From the NCBI GenBank assembly GCA_022494885.1, contig JAGVSM010002838.1:186001-250000 (forward strand): a DNA stretch of 64,000 nucleotides, written 5' to 3'. How positions within the stretch are numbered: position 1 is the stretch's first letter; the number at the start of each line of letters is the position of its first letter. The translations under genes and the position numbers were made by a program. This DNA comes from Micrasema longulum. Taxonomy: Eukaryota; Arthropoda; Insecta; Trichoptera; Brachycentridae. Positions 51,990 to 61,825 of the stretch are shown in pieces. A model generated the notes under the pieces. That model was given only the letters and a program-made list of their open reading frames with translations, was not told where the DNA came from and ran no database searches.

Positions 51990-52085
51990 AAAATACGCGT
52001 TATCATTTAAAAAAAAGACATATATTATATCAAGTCTTGTATTATGTGTAGACTCATGTGACGCCATAGCCACGCAAGGGTAAAT
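51990..52085 (+). mobile_element. Family B right-end fragment
   Basis: AAAAAAAGACATATATTATA, TCAAGTCTTGTATTATGTGT, AGACTCATGTGACGCCATAG and CCACGCAAGGGTAA match the last ~90 bases of the 9878-10475 copy. Confidence 0.75.
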
Positions 52086-52159
52086 AAATAATAAATAAAT
52101 AAATCTGTTATATGCTGCTAAAGCTTTATGGCTAATTGTTCACAAAAAAAACTCTTAAA

Positions 52160-52960
52160 TAAAGGCTTAAAGCCAAAGTGAAATAATAAATGTTGATGTT
52201 CCCCAAAGCACTGTTTTAGGTACTTTATTATTTGATATATATTAACGATATTTTTACTTTATATTTAAAAAGAAAAATAACATCTTAAGCAGACGACACA
52301 GTTTTGATAGTAAAAGCATTAACTTAAAAATGTAAACAATAGTGCACACCAAAATATCAATTTGTTAAAAAAATAGTTTGATCTCAATCTGCTATCACTG
52401 AATAGTGAAAAAAACATTTTTCCTACAGTTTTCAATAAATCATTGTGATCTTCCTTTTAATTTGGAACCTATACAAAGTAAGAAAACGATATAAATCATT
52501 ATTTTTTTTGCTTCCAAACATGTACGACACTAAAAAAATCTAATGATATAAAGTACCTTTGTATTATCCTAGATAGTAATATGAAATGGAAATAACAAAT
52601 AAATGCTGTAGTAAAAAAAGTAAGAAAACTTATATACTCGTTCATATTTGTTAGATTAAGAAACATTCTCTCGTCAAAAAATATATAAACTGTTTACTAT
52701 GCAATCATACAGTCTATTCTGCAGTATTGAATCATAGGCTGGGGAGGAGCTTGCAAGACAAATTTACGCACACTTTTAATTGCCCAAAAAACCATCACTA
52801 AAATTATACTTTAAAAATCTAGAGCTTACTCTTCAAATTAATAAATTAATTTTTAAAGAACTAGATATACCCTCAATTAACGACATCTTTATAAAAGCAT
52901 CTATTAAACAAACCTTCAAATAAAAAAAGCCCACTAATTAAGAAAATTCTCTAAACTCTA
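52160..52960 (+). pseudogene. LINE L8 RT palm and thumb fossil
   Basis: Broken frames give in order NVDVPQSTVLGTLLF and DIYINDIF-like (RT motif GVPQGSVLGPLLF.IYINDI), a .ADDTVLIVKA-like string (motif with the catalytic ADD), YLGIILDSNMKWK, LRNILSSK, TVYYAIIQSI.QY.IIGWGGA and IAQKTITKIIL. This is the complete order of RT palm to thumb of CR1/jockey-like LINEs. Numerous stops. A scrap of the last block is repeated at 57226-57320. 53125-53400 may be its continuation beyond a SINE-3. Confidence 0.7.
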
Positions 52961-53027
52961 GATTACAAATAATTTAACTTTACACAGATGCAATGCAACT
53001 GCATATTAAAATCATTCGGATCGGTTG

Positions 53028-53110
53028 TGGTCCCGTGGCTAGTGTCTCGGACTCACGGACCAAAGGTCCGTGGTTCGAATCCCACTCTATCCCAACTTGA
53101 TTCCATTTTC
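53028..53110 (+). mobile_element. SINE-3, tRNA-derived head
   Basis: GGTTGTGGTCCCGTGGCTAG (box A), a strong stem CGGACTCACGGACCAAAGGT and GTCCGTGGTTCGAATCCCAC (box B GGTTCGAATCC). A tRNA-like fold is plausible, but a second truncated copy (51136) with the same flanking TATCCCAACTT-like body favours a SINE over a tRNA gene. Confidence 0.7.
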
Positions 53111-53400
53111 TAATAGTGAGTTATTTACAATCCGTTGAAAATGGCCCTCAAAAACTGAAAATTTGGGTAAGTCATAAGAACTCAAAAATTTATTTTTAAT
53201 TTCAAAAAAATTAAAAAATTATAATTCATAAGTCGGAAAAAAACTTTTATTATCTTCCAGAAATCTTAAAATAACTACCGAATATTAAAACATTAAAATC
53301 TCAATTTGTAAAAACACATGAGACCCACTCTAGCCTGAACTCTATACAGTAGACAATAGTGCATATTTTAGAAATTTATATCTTATTTTAAGGAATCTGT

Positions 53401-54001
53401 TTTAGATAGTAAAAATAAAATGTAAATAAAATATAAAATATATGTGTATATGTTATATTTTATGTGTATCACTCTATTAGAGAGGTAGAAACTTTATTAT
53501 TAATTATCTACTAACCATTTTGTAATTTTATACTTACTTTGTCAAGATTTTTCTCAATAAATATTTAAAAAAAAAAACATTTTCGTTCTCTATTACAAAA
53601 TCTGTAGGATATTATAGTAATAATTCTTCGGTTTCATTTTTGAAAATCTCTAAACGAATAATGGGTTCAAAACAATCACACTAAATCGAATTACATTCCC
53701 TAATCCTCCAATCCCTTTACCTTTTATAAATAATCCCTTACCCCACAAAATCAATACACATAAACCTTGTCAACAAAACCCATGTCGTATTTTCCTATCC
53801 ATAATCCTACTTCTGACTAAAAATTACATAAACAGGTTGACTATTTGAGATTATACGTGTATATCAGAATCATAATTATTATTGAACACAATAATTTAGT
53901 ATAGTCTCCACTTATTGGCTACCAAATTAAAAATAATGCTTTTGGATCGATTAATAAATTTTCTACAGAAATTTAAAAAAATGTTTCAATACAATAAAAT
54001 C
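53401..54001. other. AT-rich, no gene recognised
   Basis: Contains TATATGTGTATATG-type simple sequence near 53440. No family words. Confidence 0.5.
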
Positions 54002-54848
54002 TTAACATATTACAACAGAGATGAAGAACATTTAAGAGAAAGTAATATAGAAGTCTAGGCATCTACAGGGCTTATGACCTGTCAATGGCTGGTTTAAGTG
54101 GCCACTTTACACACTGTGTAACATTCACCATTCTGCCTATATTTGAACATCTATATTCCTTCAATTCTTTCATCTGTTGATGTTTGTGAAGTTAAAGAGC
54201 TGAAACCTTTATTTATGCGGTTGAGATTCATATAATTGAATTATTTCACCTACATACTAGGCAACGCCTGAAAATGTTATTTTTTCAATTTCTATACTTC
54301 TTCATGGACCAGGTAATTTATCACCAATATTTTGAATTTGTCCAAATTTTTGTAGACAAGGACTGGATTCAACTCCCTGGGGAGCTGTTTATATTAACAT
54401 ATTACAACAGAGATGAAGAACATTTAAGAGAAAGTAATATAGAAGTCTAGGCATCTACAGGGCTTATGACCTATCAATGGCTGGTTTAAGTGGCCACTTG
54501 TTGGCAAAATATTGTTGATAAATTACCTGGTCCATGAAGAAGTATAGAAATTGAAAAAATAATATTTTCAGGCCTTGCCTAGTATGTAGGTTAAATAAAT
54601 AATTCAATTAGATGAATCTCACCCGCATAAATAAAGGTTTCAGCTCTTTAACTTCACAAACATCAACAGATGAAAGAATTGAAGGAATATATATGTTTAA
54701 ATATATAGGCAGAATGGTAAATGTTACACAGTGTGTAAAGTGGCCACTTAAACCAGCCATTGACAGGTCATAAACCCTGTAGATGCCTAGAATTTTATAT
54801 TAACTTCTCTTAAATGTTTTTCATCTCTGTTGTAATATGTTGATATTT
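54002..54848. repeat. Family A array: tandem 392-bp units and inverted arm
   Basis: The longest and least diverged copy. A complete minus-sense unit starts at ACATATTACAACAG (54005) and restarts at the same word at 54397, a period of 392 bases. The second unit breaks off in GTTTAAGTGGCCACTT (54498), and the sequence turns to plus sense (ATTGTTGATAAATTACCTGG to CTCTGTTGTAATATG, 54843). The two sides are near-perfect inverted copies over ~300 bases. No ORF. Confidence 0.85.
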
Positions 54849-55029
54849 TAATCAAAATTTTTATAATTTTGCTAATACATTTGTTAATTAATTTATAAAT
54901 ACATATCAGCAATGCGAAATGTCTTGTCAGAATATTTAAATCTATTTATTTAAGGACTTATTCAGTCCAATTTACTACAGTAAATATATATTTTTAAATT
55001 ATATACAGGTACAGTTAGAATAAAATACA

Positions 55030-55105
55030 ACTTTGCCCTGTAGATGCCTGGACTTCTATACTACCTTATCTTAAATGTTCTTTATCTCTGTTGTAAAATG
55101 TTAAT
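55030..55105 (+). repeat. Family A terminal fragment
   Basis: GCCCTGTAGATGCCTGGACT, TATACTACCTTATCTTAAAT, CTCTGTTGTAAAATG. Confidence 0.8.
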
Positions 55106-55944
55106 ATAAAATTAGTTTTTAACTTCTCCTCTTCTTCCTAAAGTTTATTTCTTTTTCTAAAAGTTTTTCCCATGTTTTCGATTCCACTGACATTAGTCTC
55201 GATATATTAAAATTGGTAATCTGTGGTCTCGATTTGACTTTGACGTTTGTTTGTGTTATAATAGTTATTGCGCACGCGCACATATTAGTGTTTATTATTT
55301 AAAAAAATTAAGCATGAAATAACTTGTGCATTGTTATTCTAGGTGATAAATATTTTTATAAGTAAGCTTTTTTTTATATCGGTTATAAATAGTTAAACCG
55401 GGTAAAGTTATTTCTTAATATAAACCCGATATAAGGAAATCTAATGAGTGAGGCCCTTCATCTATCAAAAAGTATATTAGTCAACTTTGGAAGGAAAATT
55501 AACGTATAAATCCTGCGATTAAAATCGAAATAAAAAAAAGCTTTGCCTAACGATTCCCATCGTTCACAAATCACCATCATTATCATTTTCCTAACCAGAC
55601 CCAGTATCACACACTCCAAATACCGATAATAATGTGTGAAACATATTTTGAAAAATTAATTGTTCTATCAAAATTAATATGGATACTGAAAAGAAACGTT
55701 TTCATTTTTATTTTTTCAAATAAAATTGCTAAAACATACGCCTTAACGAAAACGCGGCATGATTGTAACAATCGTGACGTCAGGGCTCAATTTCGTCTAA
55801 AATGTTTGGCATTTTTGTATAGGCCGTTATTGTACCGTTGTTTTTACGAAGTATTTTGATATTGTTTGCTGTGCAACTGGATATTACGCAGTATTTGTAA
55901 CCCTTTCTTCCAGACACACGAAAAATAGTTGCAACATCAAATGA
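55106..55944. other. No gene recognised
   Basis: AATCGTGACGTCAGGGCTC (about 55770) carries the TGACGTCA word of family C, but the flanks do not match. The frame 55632-55859 shows no motif. TGCGCACGCGCAC at 55268 is a short CpG-rich hairpin. Confidence 0.45.
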
Positions 55945-56515
55945 ACGGATATTAAGTTATATACGGCAGCTTTCAAAAAGAACTGGAAGTGCGGCTAGGA
56001 ATAGCAGGCGCCACATTCAACCGTATGAAGGCTGTCTGAAGATCGGATATTTACTCTATGAAAACCAAATACCGCCTGTATAACGCCTGCATAACACCTA
56101 TTCTCCTCTATGGATGCGAATCGTAGCACCTCACTATGGCCCAAAACAGCAAAATACTGAGTTTTGAGAATAGGTGTCTCAGAATAATCTTGAGCGTGCT
56201 GTGGTTTGACTTTGTGCGGAACGAAGTGATAAGAGAACGGGCGCAGCAAACTCCGGTGACAACTGTCATCAAGCGAAGGCGATACGGTTGGCTTGGCCAT
56301 GTACTGCGGATGCCTCCTGAGAGCCTTAACCACGCTTGCCTACATTACAAGGCATCAGATTCTCGACGTCCTAGACGTCCACTGCTGACTGTCGGCAGTT
56401 CATGTCAGACGCAAACCTGACTTGAGAGGACGCACAGGAGCTGGCAGCCGACAGAGATGCCCGGAGGATCTTCGCGGACACCATATGCTCCAACTAGGGA
56501 GCGGACATGGAGAGA
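55945..56515 (+). pseudogene. LINE L9 RT C-terminal part
   Basis: Blocks in order: LEVRLGIAGATFNRMKAV, KYRLYNACITPILLYGCES, (shift/stop) ILSFENRCLRIILSV, VIRERAQQTPVTTVIKRRRY, GWLGHVLRMPPESLNHACLH, then degraded GRP.RR and DR. ending FADTICSN-like. The ..LYG.E.W......ER.CLR.IL...W..R..N........ R..LR.LGHVLRM order belongs to endonuclease-RT LINEs of the CR1/RTE type. Stops after CES and near 56420. Other copies: 2278-2505 and 23795-23870. Confidence 0.75.
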
Positions 56516-57225
56516 TAAAAAAAAAATGTGAAGTTATATACGATGGTCTCTTCGTACAAAGTACGTACTTGAATGACTAAACGCAAAACTTTAATACAAA
56601 TCGTGCAGTACAAGAGGCGTGGCCAATGCAATGAAGCGTTTTCGCGAGAACTCAAAATCGTGAATTAAAAAAAAAAATTGCTACTAATAAGTTCAAAAAA
56701 TACACCCTTAAAAAAATTGAGATACTTACGTATTTTTGCGTTTTTGTCCGAATTTACATAATGTTTTTCATGAAAATACGCAACATAATCAAGTGATCGA
56801 ATCCTGAAAATACTTCATTAAAAATATCCGTATAATAAACATTCTGTTTTATTTTATGTATAGGTGTGAGCCACGCAGGTTTTGAAGGAAAATGTTTTTT
56901 TTTTTACAAATTACATCAACGATATTACGTTTACTTTAATAGGGCATTTTTATAAATAATTGGATGTAAAACCTGTTAAATAATTACAGACATTAAACAT
57001 AATAATTTGGCAGAGAAAAATTTCGTTTACTCTTTTAAAAATTAATTTACATACCTGACGGCTTTTGTAATTTGAGCTTCTGCAAAAATGATTTTTTGTT
57101 TTTTTTAATATTTTTGCTCGTTTGTACTTTTTTTTACCTTCTTCACCGTTTTGCAAACCGTATGTAATAATACTTTGCAAATAACAAACGCCGATTTTGG
57201 CACTGAACTAAATATTGAATACTTT
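56516..57225. other. No gene recognised
   Basis: AT-rich unique DNA. The reverse frame 56950-57180 is lysine-rich without motif. Confidence 0.45.
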
Positions 57226-57320
57226 GACTGCCCAAAAAACAATCACTAAAATTATATTTAAAAAGCCAAGAACTTACCCTTCAAATGATTTTTGTTTTTA
57301 AAATATATACTATCAATTAA
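57226..57320 (+). pseudogene. LINE L8 thumb-region scrap
   Basis: Encodes AQKTITKIIFKKPRTYPSND, matching 52780-52860. It abuts family E directly. Confidence 0.65.
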
Positions 57321-58231
57321 TGACATGCCCGAACGTTGACTTGCCTAAGAAAAAGTCTTTTTATTGATAAGTAGGTACCTAGGTTCTTGTTTGTGATTAA
57401 AATCCAAAATGAAAAATTGACAATATTAAAAAAATATTAAATTGAAGTAGGTATTTGTTTATGTTTGAATTCCAAAACATAAAATAAATATTTTTTCAAA
57501 TATGACATTCTATTTGCAAACGTCAAACTCCGCTCGTCTCACCAACAGAGGGTTGTACTTATGTGGGAATACGATTTTTTTTAATGTTTTGAATTTAATA
57601 TTATTTTATGTGTTACCAAAATTCTTATAAAAAGAAATAAATGGGTAGAAATTATTAGGAATTTAAGGAAAGAATCTGATTGAGATCCACAAATAACAAA
57701 TGCTGTTTGTAAACTTTCAAAAACAATTTCTTTTAATGAATTCGCCTCGAATGCAACCCAAGTAGATAGATAATTTTATTTATTTATTAATTACATTACA
57801 CATACATTTGTTTAGGACAGAGACACAGTTTATAGCGACACAATCAGGAACGACCCATGTCTGTGAACTTGCTCCGACTCGCTAGAAAATCCGTGTTGAG
57901 TCAGGGCACTTGTAATGTATTCATTACCATACATTCACACATATATATACATATATATTCACACATACAAATTTATATTTTATACATACATATACATGTA
58001 TATTAAGTTTATAAACATCATTGATACTTTATACATTATTACATTTTACATTTATAAATACATAGACTATTTATGCTCCTAACTTATTTTTTACATATCA
58101 GATTGAAGATTTGAATATCTACGAACACGCACATAGCAAAGATCTATATTTCTCTAAAAACCGCACGTAAAAGCCGTTTAGAAGGAGTACGGTAACATCA
58201 CACGTACAGAGGAATTATATATATAAAGATA
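57320..58231 (+). repeat. Family E repeat, diverged, with a ~290-bp insertion
   Basis: GCCCGAACGTTGACTTGCC, AAGTAGGTACCTAGGTTCTT, CTATTTGCAAACGTCAAAC, CGAACACGCACATAGCAAAG and CACACGTACAGAGGAATTAT follow the order of 44894-45562. Between GTAGATAGAT and TTTATGCTCCTAACTT an extra ~290 bases (57773-58063) appear that the other copy lacks: an A/T-rich tail (TTTTATTTATTTATTAATTA) in minus sense, a GC-richer CAGGAACGACCCATGTCTGT / CCGACTCGCTAGAAAATCCG patch and an ACATATATATAC simple repeat. The insertion looks like a short retroposon in reverse. Confidence 0.65.
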
Positions 58232-58499
58232 TGTATATAATTTCTGATTCTATTCGAAAATGGCGTGCGTACTTTCCAAGGAAGTGATAGAAAATTTATT
58301 TTCTGATTTAATTATGTAGCGGCGTTTCCCATACTTCGACTAAAGCTCCGTCGATGCCTAAAGTAATTTCATTACCCTAGTCTTAAGTAACCACCATACC
58401 TAACCTGGCTGTACCTAACTTCACCAAACCTTACACTACGAGAACTTACTAATGTACTCGCACTCCGAATTTCATGTTGGATAATTTAAACAGTAATAA
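58232..58499. other. Unique DNA, no gene recognised
   Basis: Moderately GC-rich (CTCCGTCGATGCCTAAAG, TAACCTGGCTGTACCTAAC) with no match in the window. Confidence 0.4.
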
Positions 58500-58940
58500 T
58501 GTTTTGCGGGATATTTGTCCTAGAAAAACAAAACGCCATAGTTTGCAGAAAGAAAAACATTTATAAATAATAATGAGAAACTTCAGCCCTACGGTTTTGA
58601 CAATCACAGTAATAATTAAAGCATTAAATTTTACGGCAAAGTTTCTTTTAAATTTGTGAAAAAAATCATTAAAAATATTTCAATGAAAACTTTGAACGAT
58701 GTCACTAGTTCAAATGAATCAACCAGCGATAAAAGAGTTGTGGAAGATTTCCGGTTTACGGTAATTCAACGGACCAATCCGAAGAACTGACCGAGAAGAA
58801 GCGAAAAAGAACTTGAGACGTCATTCGCCCAGTAATTTCATTTAAAAAATATATAAAAATAAAAAGTGCTGATAATACGACAGTTGAAAATTAAAAAAAA
58901 AATATTTTAGCCCAGATTAATAGTATTTTAACAAATTTAA
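58500..58940 (-). repeat. Family C repeat, reverse
   Basis: AGAAACTTCAGCCCTACGG, GAACGATGTCACTAGTTC, AGAACTGACCGAGAAGAAGC and AACTTGAGACGTCATTCGC are the reverse of 43955-44365 landmarks. Confidence 0.6.
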
Positions 58941-59658
58941 AAAAACCAATAAACGTCTTCATTCTTTAGTGCGCCCAAGAATTTGTATTTTTTTGTTTGA
59001 AAAGGTAGTTAGTTATCCTTTATTGTATGTTATTACTGTCCGTATTGTTTATTTTACAAACATATATAAAAACACTTACATACTTTTATATATGTACATA
59101 TATAAATATATTTATTTGCATACATTCACCAGATTGAAGATGAATTAGATTCACGATTTCATATATCGCTCGCCCAAATCAACAGTGAGATATCTTTGAA
59201 AAAGATATTCTGAGATATTCCGATGATAGACTTTATGCAAAGGTGTGACGAAATTAAATTATTTGAATTAGATTATAAATTCTATATTTTCATATAGGTT
59301 AACTATCTTACTCCAATACTTTATTATTTTAAATCATTTATTCATTTCATTTATAAACATATCTGCATGTGTATATCAAAATTTTAATTATCTGGTTTAT
59401 TTCACTTTTCTTTTAGGATAGCGATATTGTGTCGAAGTAAACTTAAAATAAGCTTATATTCGATATATTTCTATGGACTATCGATTGATACTCCTTTTGA
59501 AACATGAGAAATATGGCGACATGCTTACATAATTTATTCATTCTACGGTTAATCATGATTCCACTGTTTTTTTTTATCATGATGATAATCTGGCATTCTG
59601 CAATATTGTGATATGTTACTTCATCGATAGATACAACAATTACATATTTCGACAAAAG
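58941..59658. other. AT-rich, no gene recognised
   Basis: TATATA-type simple sequence near 59060-59115. The reverse frame 59443-59655 is without motif. Confidence 0.5.
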
Positions 59659-59704
59659 GCGTCTTTTTGTTAAGCGTTCAACACAACGCTTAACAAAAAG
59701 ATGC
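59659..59704. repeat. Palindrome, 20-base arms, 6-base spacer
   Basis: GCGTCTTTTTGTTAAGCGTT (59659-59678) and AACGCTTAACAAAAAGATGC (59685-59704) pair with one mismatch. Located in unique DNA. Confidence 0.9.
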
Positions 59705-60028
59705 TTTATAATTTTTAAGAACGTGAAAAATTATTATTATGCATTTCGAGTACTCGTATATCATGAGAATATACTATGTTAATACTTGTAGATCTGATGC
59801 TTCTCCCTGCATATTTCTTCTAACCCGGTATTTTTTTGTACATTTTTTTATTGATTTTATTTAGTTCTATGATAAACATTTTTTTTTATAATTGCAATGA
59901 CTCAAATATATATTATATATTATCAATAGGCACCATTATTTCAAAATGAGTAGGCTGTAAGGTGAGATATTAAAAATAATAAATTTCAAATTAATTCTTT
60001 AAATTTATATAATTGAATTGCTTTATCT

Positions 60029-60214
60029 ATGGTTAGTTTAGCATTTCGTTTTAGTTTTGGAGTAGCATTTGTGAACATGATAACGATGCCACGTGATAGT
60101 TGGAAGCCCGGCAATCGATGCAAGATGCTGTCTATCTCATTCCATCTGGAAATTTTTTATTTATCAGCCACAAAACTAATTAATTTCTCCCTTATACCCG
60201 GTGAGCAAAACCGC
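60029..60214 (+). other. Possible exon fragment ending in a strong donor
   Basis: A 63-codon frame (MVSLAFRFSFGVAFVNMITM, later PGNRCKMLSIS and LIPGEQNR) stops immediately after AACCGCAG|GTAAGCTGG, a near-consensus splice donor. An acceptor-like GGTTAGTTTAG or GTTTTAG precedes it. No family recognised. In AT-rich DNA such coincidences are not rare. Confidence 0.2.
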
Positions 60215-60349
60215 AGGTAAGCTGGTAACATATACAACAACGTTTTCAGTATGTGCTACATAGTTTTGTTTTATTTTAAAAAAACATATTTTTTTAATAA
60301 ATACTATATATTTATTAAGCTAAGGAAATATAAGTGTTTTTTATTCATC

Positions 60350-60500
60350 ACGATAATCAGTGGTGCATAGGGCACTGCATTAGGGCCTACTTCGCCAAAG
60401 AGCCTGGAGCTCTAATAACGCACTTCTCAATGGCACTACATTGCAGGGTGAATCCATTCACCGTTGTTCGGGCGATGGCGGATATGCTAAGATCACTATA
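60350..60500 (-). mobile_element. SINE-1 body fragment
   Basis: AATCAGTGGTGCATAGGGC, CTACTTCGCCAAAG and the following CATTGCAGGGTGAATCC resemble the 27485-27605 piece. No head. Confidence 0.45.
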
Positions 60501-60522
60501 AGTGATCCAAATAAAAAAAAAT

Positions 60523-60591
60523 GTTTTATGTTTATATTTATTTTTATGTTTATGTTTATATTTATGTTTCTGTTTATATTCATGTTTATAT
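60523..60591. repeat. TTTATG/TTTATA hexamer microsatellite
   Basis: About ten imperfect units of (A)TGTTTAT. Confidence 0.8.
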
Positions 60592-61499
60592 GGTAGAATT
60601 GGCTCTGAAATATGTCCATTTTACTGGAATAAAGATTTTAAAATTAAAAGAAAAATTGTAAACCAAACGTAGCTACTGGTTAATTATTTAAAGCTAATGC
60701 ATTTGCCAAACTTATACAATCGCATTGTGATGTATCTGTAAATAAGCGTATGGTATGATATCGCACGGCATACGCATTGTGAAAATAATATCTGTCTCTC
60801 TCGCGCTCAGATGCGCTTATGAGCGTGATATAGACTATTATTGCTTTGTTAGTTGCTAATGATATAGTTTTAAAATATACACATGATGTTTCTGCGTTCA
60901 TTTGAATTTTGCCGCTATTCTTAACAGCAAAAATATAATATGTCTTCAATGGATAGCTATGGATTAAAAACACTACCTTATAAATACATTTTTTTGATTA
61001 AATGTGATCATGTATAGGTTGATTATTTAGTGCTGGGGAGTTCGAAAAGCTTACACAAACGTTTTTTTTATACGCAGAATATTGATTTTAAAAAATATTT
61101 TATTTAAATTTAGTCAAATGTGCTATGTTAAATTTAAAATCCACTTTAGATTAGAGCAAAAAAATATTAAGTCACGAAAATGTTGAATATTTATTTAATA
61201 ACGTATCGCTCCCAAAAAAATTCTTGAAAAAGGCGGCAGAAAACTAGCCTTTTTTTTTATTTGTTAAAAAATAAACCTGGAAAGTTATAAACACAAAAAA
61301 AGATTATAAATAAAAAATTTACTTGCGTAAAAAAGTATATTACGTGCTCTGAACCCATTATATATTTTTTTTATATACACAACCCTTTAATTTTTTTTTT
61401 TAAATGGCACATTTGGTTAAACTTTAATAAAGCATTTTTAAAATCAACACTTTTAGATTTTAAATTCGTTTCTGTAAGTTTTGTCAACGCGTCAGCTCT
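60592..61499. other. No gene recognised
   Basis: The reverse frame 60680-60973 includes CTCTCTCGCGCTCAGATGCG on the plus strand but encodes no known motif. Otherwise AT-rich. Confidence 0.45.
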
Positions 61500-61825
61500 A
61501 GTTAATCAGATAGTAAGTTTGATTAACTGTAACATGAAGGTAAGGTAAGTCTTAGACTTCAGATGTCAGTCCAGAAATAATGAAATGTTGTAGTAAAAAA
61601 ACATATAAATTAACATTCCACGTCCACTCCTCCAGAAACCGACCTAGGACTCAAGTAATAGTAAGCCAATACGTCACTTACTACATAACGAAGTGGACTT
61701 ATCTGCAATAAATTTTTTGACAGATTCATACCGCGAGCAACCATGAAGTCGAAAGCTCTCGTCCAGGGTTCTGGTTTTATTTCACACACAGAACTGTATT
61801 ATTCATCAGTCTGGACACAAAGATG
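61500..61825 (-). mobile_element. SINE-1 long form, degenerate
   Basis: The reverse complement gives CTGATGAATAATACAGTTCT, GTGTGAAATAAAACCAG, GCAGATAAGTCCACTTCG, CTAGGTCGGTTTCTGGAGG and TTCTGGACTGACATCTGAAG, then GTCTAAGACTTACC. This follows the order of 49835-50495. Confidence 0.6.

Noticed and set aside
53028..53110. tRNA gene
   Set aside because: The fold looks tRNA-like, but a truncated sister with the same flank exists at 51136. Kept as SINE-3 with some doubt.
55995..56333. 112-codon reverse ORF
   Set aside because: Antisense shadow of LINE L9.
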